From Planococcus koreensis (GTDB lineage Bacteria > Bacillota > Bacilli > Bacillales_A > Planococcaceae): DNA of 64,000 bases. The notes under the pieces are model-generated. The model worked only from the letters and a program-made list of their open reading frames with translations. It made no database searches and was not told the DNA's origin. This document shows, one piece after another, positions 44,748-53,056 of the stretch. Position 1 is the first letter of the stretch; every line of letters starts with the position of its first letter. The position numbers were made by a program, and so were the translations under genes. The stretch covers positions 1-64,000 of the forward strand of contig NZ_RQII01000004.1 in assembly GCF_004761975.1 (NCBI RefSeq), in the 5' to 3' direction.

Positions 44748-44785
44748 CGCAAAAAACGCTGCGTCTCAATGAGATGCAGCGTTTT
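44748..44785 (-). terminator. Terminator of ylaH containing its stop codon
   Basis: Hairpin of 14-15 pairs (44753-44767 with 44771-44785, loop AAT), six T on the minus strand. The ylaH stop TGA (44766-44768) lies at the loop, so translation ends inside the terminator. Confidence 0.85.
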
Positions 44786-45098
44786 CGCGTTTTTCGCGCC
44801 AAAGGCGGATTTTATACAAGATCAGAATCATTGCAGCGATTACAAGGCCTTCCACAACCGGCAGGAAAAAGGCTAAGAACGTCAGCCCTAAACCTCCAGC
44901 CAGCAGAAACAAAGCAATCACAGCATTTTTTCCGACGGATAGTTTTTTTGCAAACCCGAGTTTATAGACGAACGCAGATAGCAGAAAGATCACTGCAAAG
45001 AGCGCATATCCTGCTATCGTGTAATTCGGCATGGTTTCGTATAAAAATCGAGCTACGGGATACATACTGTCATAGACAAAAGCTTGTTCGTCGCCCAC
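44766..45098 (-). CDS. ylaH: YlaH-like membrane protein
   Basis: 110 aa membrane protein with three hydrophobic segments (about residues 27-46, 57-80 and 84-98) and a basic C-terminal tail (KIRLWREKRENAASH). It matches the YlaH-like family encoded beside typA (ylaG) in Bacillales; function unknown. The start is taken as GTG 45098, with GGGAGG upstream at a long spacing of about 11 bases; a later start at 45065 (MYPVARF) is possible. Lies 23 bases after typA. Confidence 0.82.
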   Translation of the reverse strand: MGDEQAFVYDSMYPVARFLYETMPNYTIAGYALFAVIFLLSAFVYKLGFAKKLSVGKNAVIALFLLAGGLGLTFLAFFLPVVEGLVIAAMILILYKIRLWREKRENAASH

Positions 45099-45121
45099 AG
45101 ATTATACATCCTCCCAGTCTA

Positions 45122-46969
45122 TTATTCTTCGATTGCTACTTTTTTCTTCTTAGCCATACGCTCGCGTTCGTTTTTATCAAGAATTTTCTTGCGCAAACGG
45201 ATTGTTTGTGGCGTGATTTCGCAATACTCATCGTCGTTCAAGTATTCCAAAGCTTCTTCAAGGCTCATCAAACGAGCTTTTTTCATTGTCGTTGTTTGGT
45301 CTTTGTTCGCTGAACGAATGTTTGTCGCTGCTTTGATCTTAACGATGTTAACCGTCAAATCGCTGTCGCGGTTATGTTCGCCGACGATCATGCCTTCGTA
45401 GATTTCAGCTCCGACTTCGACAAAAGCAGTTCCGCGGTCTTCGATGCCCATCAAGCCGTAAGTCGAAACTTTACCGCGCTCCATAGATACCAATACACCT
45501 TGGCGGCGTCCGCCGACACGGCCAGAAGCAACTGGCTGGTAGCTGTCGAATGTGTGGTTGATGATTCCGTAGCCGCGCGTTTGAGTCAAGAACTCAGTCG
45601 TGTAGCCGATCAATCCACGTGCTGGTACATTGAATACCAAACGGACTTGTCCGCTTCCGTTATTGATCATATCCAGCATTTCACCTTTGCGCTCACCAAG
45701 AGACTCGATGATAGCGCCAGTGTATTCTTCTGGAACATCCACTTGAACGCGTTCTACTGGTTCACAGCGTACGCCATCAACCATGCGGACGATAACTTCC
45801 GGTTTCGAAACCTGGATTTCAAAACCTTCACGGCGCATGTTCTCGATCAAGATCGACAAATGCAATTCTCCGCGTCCGGAAACTACCCATGCGTCAGGTG
45901 AATCTGTAGGTTCTACACGAAGCGATACGTCTGTTTGCAATTGTGCATCCAAACGTTCCTGGATTTTTCTAGAAGTGATCCATTTACCTTCTTTACCGGC
46001 AAACGGGCTGTTGTTGACAAGGAATGTCATTTGCAATGTAGGCTCATCAATGCGCAGAATCGGCAAAGCTTCAGGATGATCTGAAGGACATACCGTTTCC
46101 CCTACGTTGATATCTTCCATACCAGAAATGGCAATCAAATCGCCAGCTTCGGCTTTTTGGATTTCAATGCGCTTCAAGCCCATGAAACCGTGAATTTTCG
46201 TAACACGGAAGTTTTTGACAGAACCGTCAAGTTTCATCAAGGATACAGATTGTCCGACTTCGATCGTTCCGCGGAATACGCGGCCGATTCCGATACGCCC
46301 AACATAATCATTGTAGTCAAGAAGCGCTACTTGGAATTGAAGTGGCTCATCTCTGTTATCGATTGGCGCTGGAACATGTTCCATGATTGCATCGAAGATT
46401 ACTTGCATGTTTTCTTCCTGGTCTGCAGGGTCAGATGAAAGACTTGCTGTACCGTTCATGCCTGATGCAAAAATAACCGGGAATTCCAATTGCTCGTCAT
46501 TCGCTTCAAGTTCGATGAACAATTCGATGACTTCGTCAACCACTTCTTCCGGGCGAGCGAAATCGCGGTCAATTTTATTGACGACTACAATTGGCTTCAA
46601 GTTTTGCTCAAGTGCTTTTTTCAATACAAAACGCGTCTGTGGCATACAGCCTTCATAAGCGTCAACTACTAGCAAGACACCATCAACCATTTTCATGATA
46701 CGTTCAACTTCTCCACCGAAATCGGCGTGTCCAGGTGTATCAAGGATGTTGATTTTAGCGTCTTTATATTGAATGGCTGTGTTTTTTGCAAGAATCGTGA
46801 TTCCGCGTTCTCTCTCGATGTCGTTAGAGTCCATAGCGCGTTCTTCCATGTGTTCATTTGAACGGAAGATTCCTGATTGCTGCAGAAGCTGATCCACAAG
46901 CGTCGTTTTACCATGGTCAACGTGGGCAATAATAGCAATGTTTCTTAAGTCGTTACGTAAGTTAGTCAT
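45122..46969 (-). CDS. typA: Ribosome-associated GTPase TypA/BipA
   Basis: Translational GTPase of the EF-G/LepA group that assists 50S assembly and stress or cold adaptation. 615 aa: G1 [10 protein letters not shown]2 ERERGITI, G3 [12 protein letters not shown]4 NKID, then EF-Tu domain II, EF-G domain III/V-like parts and the BipA-specific C-terminal domain ([34 protein letters not shown]). The basic tail [14 protein letters not shown] is typical. Divergent from ylaF; an extended -10 (TGATATACT, minus, 47013-47021) is a candidate promoter. Confidence 0.97.
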   Translation of the reverse strand: MTNLRNDLRNIAIIAHVDHGKTTLVDQLLQQSGIFRSNEHMEERAMDSNDIERERGITILAKNTAIQYKDAKINILDTPGHADFGGEVERIMKMVDGVLLVVDAYEGCMPQTRFVLKKALEQNLKPIVVVNKIDRDFARPEEVVDEVIELFIELEANDEQLEFPVIFASGMNGTASLSSDPADQEENMQVIFDAIMEHVPAPIDNRDEPLQFQVALLDYNDYVGRIGIGRVFRGTIEVGQSVSLMKLDGSVKNFRVTKIHGFMGLKRIEIQKAEAGDLIAISGMEDINVGETVCPSDHPEALPILRIDEPTLQMTFLVNNSPFAGKEGKWITSRKIQERLDAQLQTDVSLRVEPTDSPDAWVVSGRGELHLSILIENMRREGFEIQVSKPEVIVRMVDGVRCEPVERVQVDVPEEYTGAIIESLGERKGEMLDMINNGSGQVRLVFNVPARGLIGYTTEFLTQTRGYGIINHTFDSYQPVASGRVGGRRQGVLVSMERGKVSTYGLMGIEDRGTAFVEVGAEIYEGMIVGEHNRDSDLTVNIVKIKAATNIRSANKDQTTTMKKARLMSLEEALEYLNDDEYCEITPQTIRLRKKILDKNERERMAKKKKVAIEE

Positions 46970-47080
46970 ACTTTCACTCCAATTATTCTTTTTTCGTCCC
47001 TATAACTGTGTTAGTATATCACATATAGGGGGAAAACCCTAAGACTTTATTTCAAACGTTTATCCTAGGAGGAAAATACC

Positions 47081-47266
47081 GTGAAAAATATAAAATGGAT
47101 TTTTGTCTTCTATTCACTTGCTGCAATGCTTTCAATGGCCGGTATCGGAGTTGCCGTAGGTTTGCGCAGCGTGCCGGGAATTTTACTGGCTATTGTGCTG
47201 CTTGGCTTTGTCATGGCGCGCGGTTTCAAAAAGAAAAAAGAGATGATTGACGCAGGCGTTCTGTAA
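47081..47266 (+). CDS. ylaF: YlaF-like small membrane protein (DUF5325)
   Basis: 61 aa protein with two hydrophobic segments (about residues 6-24 and 29-47) and a basic turn GFKKKKEMIDAGVL at the end, resembling YlaF (DUF5325), which is divergent from typA in B. subtilis as here. Function unknown. GTG start 47081 with AGGAGG eight bases upstream; no alternative ATG exists at a sensible position. Monocistronic with a double terminator. Confidence 0.83.
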   Translation: MKNIKWIFVFYSLAAMLSMAGIGVAVGLRSVPGILLAIVLLGFVMARGFKKKKEMIDAGVL

Positions 47267-47281
47267 GCGATCAGAAATAAA

Positions 47282-47339
47282 GCCGCCGGAAACTTTCCCG
47301 GCGGCGTGCAAAAGGTGCGGATATCTGCACCTTTTTTTA
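47282..47339. terminator. Tandem hairpin terminator between ylaF and the IMPase gene
   Basis: First hairpin: eight GC-rich pairs (47282-47289 with 47298-47305). Second: nine pairs (47310-47318 with 47327-47335) flanked by A and T tracts, so it can stop both convergent transcripts. Confidence 0.9.
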
Positions 47340-48128
47340 TTTGGGCTGAATGTATTCAGAAAGAATCTTGCCATGTATCGACGGATTAGCCGCCATAAAA
47401 GTATCCTGTACGAGTAAATTCTCTTTGTCGCCTTTGAAATTCGACGTCATTCCGCCTACTTCCCGGACGATGACGGAGCCGCCTGCAATATCCCATGGCG
47501 ACAATCGCATGGAAATATAAGCGTCTATGCGCCCACTAGCGACAAATGCCAATTCAAGTGCAGCCGAACCGTAGGATCGGGTACCGCGGACATCACGGAT
47601 CAACCGAATTGTTGATTCGTGTTCGACGTATTTATTCGGCGTCGCCCACATGGCGTTCATGCCGATTATCGATTCGGAAATCGAGGTCTCCTGCAGCATC
47701 GGCAGTTTCTCATCGTTGAAGTATGCACCGCCGCCTCTAACCGCATGGTATAGATCATCATTGACGACATCGTAGATATAGCCCAGCTCGCCTACGCCGT
47801 CTTTATAAATGCCCAGTGAAATGGCAAAATTACGCTGCTGGTGCACGAAATTCATCGTGCCGTCAATTGGGTCAAGCATCCAGATGACGCCTTTCAAATC
47901 TTGGATATCGTTGCCGAATCCTTCTTCACCAAAAATCCGGTGGCCAGGATAATCGGTATTGATGCGTTCTATGAAGAGCTGTTCAATTTCTTTGTCGATA
48001 TTCGTGACCAAGTCGTTGACGTGCGCTTTTGTTTCGATTTCGATGTCTCCGCGAAATGATGTGCGGATGCGGTGGCCTGCTTCTTTTATAAGTGATTTTA
48101 TGTATCTGTCCATTTCATGCAAATCCAC
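47337..48128 (-). CDS. suhB: Inositol monophosphatase family protein
   Basis: Mg-dependent phosphatase of the IMPase/SuhB family (B. subtilis YktC) acting on inositol monophosphate or related sugar phosphates. 263 aa. Metal ligands: EEGF at Glu68-Glu69, the DPIDGT motif at Asp86-Asp89, and WDIAGGSVIVREVGG in the C-terminal half. The start is GTG 48128 with GGGGAGG at good spacing. Terminated by the tandem hairpin shared with ylaF. Confidence 0.93.
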   Translation of the reverse strand: MDLHEMDRYIKSLIKEAGHRIRTSFRGDIEIETKAHVNDLVTNIDKEIEQLFIERINTDYPGHRIFGEEGFGNDIQDLKGVIWMLDPIDGTMNFVHQQRNFAISLGIYKDGVGELGYIYDVVNDDLYHAVRGGGAYFNDEKLPMLQETSISESIIGMNAMWATPNKYVEHESTIRLIRDVRGTRSYGSAALELAFVASGRIDAYISMRLSPWDIAGGSVIVREVGGMTSNFKGDKENLLVQDTFMAANPSIHGKILSEYIQPK

Positions 48129-48173
48129 TGGTGGTCCTCCCCTTTTTTTAATGCTCTCTATAATATAAACGAA

Positions 48174-48209
48174 AAAGGCACATACTGTCTGTTCTCAGTA
48201 GGTGCCTTT
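48174..48209 (-). terminator. Terminator after the YkzI-like gene
   Basis: Fourteen-base arms with a single mismatch (48174-48187 with 48196-48209), T run on the minus strand, beginning 15 bases after the stop. Confidence 0.85.
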
Positions 48210-48223
48210 ATGTGATAAATGTA

Positions 48224-48418
48224 TTAGAGCGCATGAAGGGCCTCCAGTTCAACATGGATTTCTTGGAGCCGTTTTTTGCTCTTGCCGCTTTGCAATTCAT
48301 CTTTCTGCTGCATTGCGTCAAACAAAGATGCAAGCTCATAATCCAATTCCAGCTTCAATGCATTGATGTATTCCTTTTCCACTTCAGCTTTGCGGATAAT
48401 TTGAATCATCTGTTTCAT
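48224..48418 (-). CDS. Small helical protein, YkzI-like
   Basis: 64 aa highly charged, all-helical protein (IIRKAEVEKEYINALKLELDYE, then a second helix with KSKKRLQEIHVELEALHAL). It resembles a small B. subtilis protein from the ykt region (YkzI) by length and location; that match is from memory. ATG 48418 has AAGGGGTG upstream; the frame extends further upstream without homology. Divergent from yktB; no membrane segment, no metal site. Confidence 0.72.
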   Translation of the reverse strand: MKQMIQIIRKAEVEKEYINALKLELDYELASLFDAMQQKDELQSGKSKKRLQEIHVELEALHAL

Positions 48419-48583
48419 AGATAAGCACCCCTTCCTCTTCACATTCCGATAATTCAGACTTCTCGAATTAAAGTTACTTATATATACCCCATTGGCGAGT
48501 GAGAAAAACTTATTTATACTCTTTCTTCCCAAACTTCGTTAAAATGAAACCTGAGTTTCGATTTAAAGGAGGAAACCTATTTT

Positions 48584-49219
48584 ATGGCCTACTGGAACCA
48601 GCAAGATTTCGAAGTTTTTGAAACACCTGGACTTGAAAGACGCATGGAGGCATTGATTGCCCATGTGCGCCCTAAATTTGAAGAACTCGGTAAAGACTAT
48701 TCTTCTTTTTTCTCCGGCAAGACCGGTGAAGAGTTTTACCCGCATGTTGCCAAGCATATGCGCCGCACTGTCAATCCCCCAAATGACAGCTGGGTCGCTT
48801 TCGCTCCACATAAGCGCGGCTATAAAGCTGTTCCGCATTTCCAGATCGGTTTATGGAACAGCCATGTTTTCGTGATTCTGGCTGTCATTTATGAAGCTTC
48901 CGGAAAAAGCGCGATGGCGGAACGCCTCTTGGCATCAAACGCGCTTGAAGCGCTGCCGAAAGATTTCATGTTGTCCGGAGACCACATGAAACCGGAAGCT
49001 TCCGACCTGGATGAATTGTCTTCAGATGGCATCGACCGTTTGCTCGTTCGTTTGAGAGACGTTAAAAAAGGCGAATTGGTGATCGGACGCCACATTACAC
49101 GTGAAGAAGCCGTGCAGATGAGTACGGAAGAATTCCATGCAGCTGTGGAAGACACTTTTTCACAATTGCTGCCGATTTACGACATTCTCCTGAACAAAAC
49201 AAAAGTTCCACAGCGCTGA
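48584..49219 (+). CDS. yktB: DUF1054/UPF0637 family protein YktB
   Basis: 211 aa cytosolic protein of the DUF1054 (UPF0637) family, confined to Bacillota. Begins WNQQDFEVFETPGLERRMEALIAHVRPKFEELG, and has KRGYKAVPHFQIGLWNSHVFVILAVIYE in the middle. Function unknown; the fold of one structurally solved member is mixed alpha/beta. AAAGGAGG before ATG 48584. Followed by a hairpin formed partly from its own last codons. Confidence 0.92.
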   Translation: MAYWNQQDFEVFETPGLERRMEALIAHVRPKFEELGKDYSSFFSGKTGEEFYPHVAKHMRRTVNPPNDSWVAFAPHKRGYKAVPHFQIGLWNSHVFVILAVIYEASGKSAMAERLLASNALEALPKDFMLSGDHMKPEASDLDELSSDGIDRLLVRLRDVKKGELVIGRHITREEAVQMSTEEFHAAVEDTFSQLLPIYDILLNKTKVPQR

Positions 49220-49247
49220 GCTGAGGAACTTTTGTTTATTTTTTTAT
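49201..49247. terminator. Terminator between yktB and yktA
   Basis: Nine-base-pair outer stem (49201-49209 with 49224-49232) followed by GTTTATTTTTTT on the plus strand; the stem begins within the last codons of yktB. Reverse-strand function for yktA is possible. Confidence 0.8.
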
Positions 49248-49511
49248 CTTGATGATTTCATCATCGCTTTTCGTTTTCATGTCCTTGATCGCAGGAAAAC
49301 TGGCATAGCCGCTTTCTTCCTCGAATTCCCTGAAATACGTTTTTTCTTCAGCGATGGACGGCACAATTTCCTTAAACCTGCGGTAGCGGGCTAAAAGGTC
49401 TTGCCGTTTAATGCCTTTTTCATAGGCCATTTCTATGCCTTCGAAAAAGGCGACGACATCGATGATTTCATCTGTGCTCCAGTCGATGGAAAAGGGATAC
49501 GAATAATCCAT
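49236..49511 (-). CDS. yktA: UPF0223 family protein YktA
   Basis: 91 aa protein of the UPF0223 family: [53 protein letters not shown] is the family core, a small all-alpha fold of unknown function. The C-terminal extension ([13 protein letters not shown]) is lysine-rich. Starts nine bases after the nitronate monooxygenase-like gene, so the two share a transcript. Confidence 0.93.
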   Translation of the reverse strand: MDYSYPFSIDWSTDEIIDVVAFFEGIEMAYEKGIKRQDLLARYRRFKEIVPSIAEEKTYFREFEEESGYASFPAIKDMKTKSDDEIIKIKK

Positions 49512-49520
49512 AGTGATTTC

Positions 49521-50492
49521 CTACTTTCCAATCATGAGAGACCATTTGCCAGCGACGGCTTCGGCTTCCTGCTCCATGCGGCTGAATAGCTCCTGGACAG
49601 TCGGCACGTCGTGGATCAGGCCTGCTACTTGCCCGGCCCAGCCGAAACCTTCTTCGGTTTTGCCCTCGTAGATGTATTTTTTATTGGCCTCGCCGCTGAC
49701 ATATGTGCGCAGCGCTTCATAAGTCGGCGTCTCGGCTTCTATTTCAAGAATCTTATCAGTCCAGCTGTTTTTCAATGTACGGGCTGGAGCACCGATGCTC
49801 TTCTTGATGATGACGGTATCATTTTCCGAACTGGAAATCAATGCCTCTTTGTAAATTTGTGAGGCATGGACGCATTCCTTGGTCGCGATAAAACGCGTTC
49901 CCATCTCGATTCCCTCCGCTCCCAGCGCGAGAGCCGCCATCAAGCCGCGCCCGTCCCCGATGCCGCCTGAGGCGATAACAGGAATCGACACGGCATCAAC
50001 TACCTGCGGTATCAGCACCATTGTGCCGATGTCGTCGCGCCCAAGATGCCCGCCGCCTTCGTGGCCGACGACCATGACTGCATCCGCTCCAAGTTCTTCG
50101 GCTTTCTGCGCTTGGCGCCTTGCAGCTACCAGCACCAACTTTTTAATCGGCGTACCTTCCAACTGTTCAAAAATCGGCGTCGGATTCCCGCCGGTCATTG
50201 ATACGACCGGCACATTTTCTTCAATTGCAACTGCGAGCATATGGGAAAAAGCGCGGCCGTGTTCCCCAATCGCGAAGTTGACGCCGAAAGGTTTGTCGGT
50301 CATCGTACGCACTTTACGGATTTCTTCTCTTAATTGTTCAGGATCCGCTAGGCTCATGGCTGTTATCTGGCCAAGCCCCCCGGCATTGGAAACAGCAGCC
50401 GCCAAGTCTGCATAAGCTAAATATGCAAGCCCCCCTTGGACGATCGGCAAACGGATTCCCAGCAATTCTGTAATTCGCGTGTTAAATTTCAT
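49521..50492 (-). CDS. Nitronate monooxygenase family (2-nitropropane dioxygenase/FabK-like) protein
   Basis: FMN-dependent TIM-barrel enzyme of the NPD family, which includes nitronate monooxygenases and FabK enoyl-ACP reductases. 323 aa. FMN-binding parts: IVQGGLAYLAYADLAAAVSNAGGLG, VVGHEGGGHLGR with the histidine typical of nitronate monooxygenases, and IASGGIGDGRGLMAALALGAEGIEMGTRF. The HEGGGH motif is shared with FabK, so the substrate cannot be fixed from sequence. ATG 50492 has GGGAGGAG upstream. First gene of a unit with yktA; divergent from speA. Confidence 0.9.
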   Translation of the reverse strand: MKFNTRITELLGIRLPIVQGGLAYLAYADLAAAVSNAGGLGQITAMSLADPEQLREEIRKVRTMTDKPFGVNFAIGEHGRAFSHMLAVAIEENVPVVSMTGGNPTPIFEQLEGTPIKKLVLVAARRQAQKAEELGADAVMVVGHEGGGHLGRDDIGTMVLIPQVVDAVSIPVIASGGIGDGRGLMAALALGAEGIEMGTRFIATKECVHASQIYKEALISSSENDTVIIKKSIGAPARTLKNSWTDKILEIEAETPTYEALRTYVSGEANKKYIYEGKTEEGFGWAGQVAGLIHDVPTVQELFSRMEQEAEAVAGKWSLMIGK

Positions 50493-50582
50493 AAAACAAT
50501 CTCCTCCCTTTCCACTTTAGAAATATTCGATAAAACTGCGTGAATTCCTTTTATTTTAATAGTATAGCGATGACTGGCATGC

Positions 50583-50588
50583 TATAAT
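50583..50588 (+). promoter_or_regulatory. Extended -10 promoter of the decarboxylase gene
   Basis: Perfect TATAAT at 50583-50588 preceded by TGC (extended -10); the -35 region (TAGTAT, 50560-50565) is weak. Transcription would start about 35 bases before the TTG start codon. Confidence 0.5.
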
Positions 50589-50628
50589 TCAATTTGTTTT
50601 TATTTTTAATAAGTTAGGTGGGTTCCCA

Positions 50629-52098
50629 TTGTCTCAATTAGAAACTCCGTTATTCGATGCTTTGCTGAAGCACCGGAATCGGCATCCCATTCAATTCCAT
50701 ATTCCTGGCCACAAAAAAGGCCAAGGCGTCGATCCGGCATTCAGAGAATTCGTCGGCGATAATATATTATCGATAGACTTGATCAATATCGCCCCTTTGG
50801 ATGATTTGCATTCTCCAAAAGGCGCGATCAAGCAAGCGCAAGAACTTGCTGCAAAGGCTTTCGGAGCAGATTACACGTTCTTCTCTGTACAAGGAACAAG
50901 CGGCGCAATCATGACGATGATTCTGAGCGTCGTCGGCCCAGGCGATAAAATCCTGGTGCCGCGCAACGTCCATAAATCAATCATGTCGGCGATCGTTTTC
51001 GCCGGGGCTATTCCAATCTTCATCCATCCGGAAGTAGATCCAGAACTTGGCATTTCACATGGCATTTCAGCGGAAGCTGTGGAAAAAGCCTTAATCGAAT
51101 ACCCGGACGCCAAAGCAGTGCTCGTCATCAACCCCACTTATTTCGGGGTCGCAGCCGATTTAACGCGCATTGTTTCCATCGCGCATGAGCGCGACATTCC
51201 CGTGCTGGTTGATGAAGCGCATGGCGTCCACATCCATTTCCATAAAGCACTCCCTGTCTCGGCAATGTCTGCCGGAGCGGATATGGCAGCTACTTCTGTC
51301 CATAAACTTGGCGGTTCAATGACGCAAAGCTCCGTCTTAAACGTCAAGGAAGGCCTTGTTTCACCGAAGCGCGTGCAATCAATCCTGTCGATGCTGACCA
51401 CGACTTCGACGTCTTACCCTATCCTGGCATCACTGGATACGGCGCGCCGCCAATTGGCGGTCCATGGCTTCGATTTGATCGACCAAGCCATCCGCCTGTC
51501 CCAGGACGCCCGCAAGCGCATCAATAAAATACCGCATCTGCGCTGCGTCGGCAAAGAAATCTTGAATACGTCAGCTACCTACGATATGGATCCGACAAAG
51601 CTCTTAATCAGCGTCAAAGACCTCGGCATCTCCGGACACCAAGCGGAAGAATGGCTGCGGGAAAACGCCAATATCGAAATCGAATTATCCGATTTGTATA
51701 ATATTCTTTGCCTTGTAACCATCGGCGATACACGTAAAGAACTGAATTTGTTGATCAACGCGCTGCAACGCATGAGCGAAGCGTATGAAAGTGAAGCGGC
51801 GATTGTCGAGCCTGTCGTTTTGCTTCCGGATATTCCTAGCCTGGCGATGACACCGCGCGATGCTTTCTACGCAACGACCGAAGTGGTGCCAATCGAAGAA
51901 GCAGTCGGACGCATCTCAGCTGAATTTATCATGGTCTATCCGCCTGGCATCCCGATTTTCATACCGGGTGAAATCATTACTCAGGAAAACATCGATTACA
52001 TCGATATGAACATCAAAGCCGGATTGCCCGTCCAAGGCCCGGAAGACGATTCTTTGCAAAAGCTGCGTGTCATCAAGGAACAAAAAGCGATACGTTAA
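50629..52098 (+). CDS. speA: Orn/Lys/Arg decarboxylase family protein (SpeA-type arginine decarboxylase)
   Basis: PLP-dependent basic amino-acid decarboxylase of fold type I, most likely arginine decarboxylase making agmatine for polyamine synthesis; lysine decarboxylase is the alternative. 489 aa. Motifs: IPGHKKGQG (residues 25-33), FSVQGTSGAIMTM, VDEAHGVHIHFH (194-205), PLP lysine Lys226 in SVHKLGGS, and the C-terminal domain with VYPPGIPIFIPGE. The family in Bacillota lacks the N-terminal wing domain of E. coli enzymes, as here. TTG start with AGGTGG upstream. It corresponds in place and size to speA before the pdh region in B. subtilis. Confidence 0.92.
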   Translation: MSQLETPLFDALLKHRNRHPIQFHIPGHKKGQGVDPAFREFVGDNILSIDLINIAPLDDLHSPKGAIKQAQELAAKAFGADYTFFSVQGTSGAIMTMILSVVGPGDKILVPRNVHKSIMSAIVFAGAIPIFIHPEVDPELGISHGISAEAVEKALIEYPDAKAVLVINPTYFGVAADLTRIVSIAHERDIPVLVDEAHGVHIHFHKALPVSAMSAGADMAATSVHKLGGSMTQSSVLNVKEGLVSPKRVQSILSMLTTTSTSYPILASLDTARRQLAVHGFDLIDQAIRLSQDARKRINKIPHLRCVGKEILNTSATYDMDPTKLLISVKDLGISGHQAEEWLRENANIEIELSDLYNILCLVTIGDTRKELNLLINALQRMSEAYESEAAIVEPVVLLPDIPSLAMTPRDAFYATTEVVPIEEAVGRISAEFIMVYPPGIPIFIPGEIITQENIDYIDMNIKAGLPVQGPEDDSLQKLRVIKEQKAIR

Positions 52099-52102
52099 AA
52101 CC

Positions 52103-52138
52103 AAAACAGCCCGGGTGCTATGCCCCGGGCTGTTTTTT
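52103..52138. terminator. Bidirectional terminator between speA and the deacetylase gene
   Basis: Perfect 13-base-pair GC-rich stem (52103-52115 with 52124-52136) with A and T tracts at its ends; it touches the deacetylase stop codon on the minus strand. Confidence 0.95.
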
Positions 52139-52965
52139 TATTTTCCTGCGCGTTCAATATCTGCCGGGTCGATAAAGCCATAACCTTTGTTTTTCAACCC
52201 TTCGATGATAGCCGGAAGCGCCTTCGCTGTCCAAGCACGGTCATGCATCAGCAGGTTGGCCCCGTTCCGCAAAAATTCCGTATTGACCATGATGTCAGCT
52301 AAAGCTCCCGCTTCGCTGTACTGCTTTTCCCAGTCATAACCGTAACTCCAATTCATCAGCAGCATGCCCTCAGCTTCGACAAGCCCTTTGCTGAAATCCG
52401 TGTTCGTACCATTTGGCGCACGGAAAAATACCGGTTTTTCGCCGATGATTTCTTCCACCGCCGCGCTCAATGAGATGATTTCCTCCCGCTGCTGGGCGTC
52501 ATCGATTGTCTTCAAATTAGTATGGCTGTATGTATGGTTGCCGATGGCAAAGCCCATTTCATGGATTTTCTTCAGATTCGCTTTTTCTTCTTCGGTGTCG
52601 AGAAAATGCCCGTTGACAAAAAAGATCGCCGGAACGCCAGCTGCCTTCAATGTTTCAGCCATCCCGACCGAATGCTCAGCCGGTGCATCGTCAATGGTTA
52701 GCAATACAGCTTGTGCAGGAGCTTCCCCAATTGGTTCAACGCCCCAGTTCGCAGGATTAAGACGATATGCCGGTTCCGCTTGTTCAACTGGTGGTTCAGG
52801 TTCTTCAGGCGCTTCTTCCGGCACTGGAACCTCTTCTTTTGCAGGTTCCGGTGCTTCAGCAGGCGCGGTCTCATCCTGCTGCACAGCTTCTTCGCTGACC
52901 GCATTTCCGCATCCTGCCAATAATATCGTGCTGGCCAATAAAACTGCCCATTTTTTCTGTATCAT
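52138..52965 (-). CDS. Polysaccharide deacetylase lipoprotein
   Basis: Extracytoplasmic NodB-type deacetylase, probably acting on peptidoglycan or another cell-wall glycan. 275 aa: signal peptide with lipobox LAGC (Cys19), an acidic Pro/Glu/Ala-rich linker (about 22-67), then the NodB domain with TIDDAP (Asp92-Asp93), the metal motif HxxxH at His144-His148, FRAPNGTN and LLMHDRAW. The usual TFDDG is TIDDAP here, a variant seen in PdaA/YlxY-like groups; activity is therefore probable but not certain. Monocistronic between two terminators. Confidence 0.9.
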   Translation of the reverse strand: MIQKKWAVLLASTILLAGCGNAVSEEAVQQDETAPAEAPEPAKEEVPVPEEAPEEPEPPVEQAEPAYRLNPANWGVEPIGEAPAQAVLLTIDDAPAEHSVGMAETLKAAGVPAIFFVNGHFLDTEEEKANLKKIHEMGFAIGNHTYSHTNLKTIDDAQQREEIISLSAAVEEIIGEKPVFFRAPNGTNTDFSKGLVEAEGMLLMNWSYGYDWEKQYSEAGALADIMVNTEFLRNGANLLMHDRAWTAKALPAIIEGLKNKGYGFIDPADIERAGK

Positions 52966-53016
52966 AGATGATCACCATCGCCCTTTCAGTGAAATTTTAC
53001 CATAAATTTTTGCATA

Positions 53017-53050
53017 AAAAAAGAAGCCGTGCACATTGCAGCGGCTTCTT
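53017..53050 (-). terminator. Terminator after pdhD
   Basis: Nine-base-pair stem (53021-53029 with 53042-53050) with a run of seven T on the minus strand, beginning about six bases after the pdhD stop. It ends the pdh operon. Confidence 0.88.
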
Positions 53051-53056
53051 TCCTTA

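Noticed and set aside
44728-45313. Coding continuation of the 44.3 kb membrane protein
   Set aside because: This part is antisense to ylaH and typA, passes two terminators and is not protein-like.
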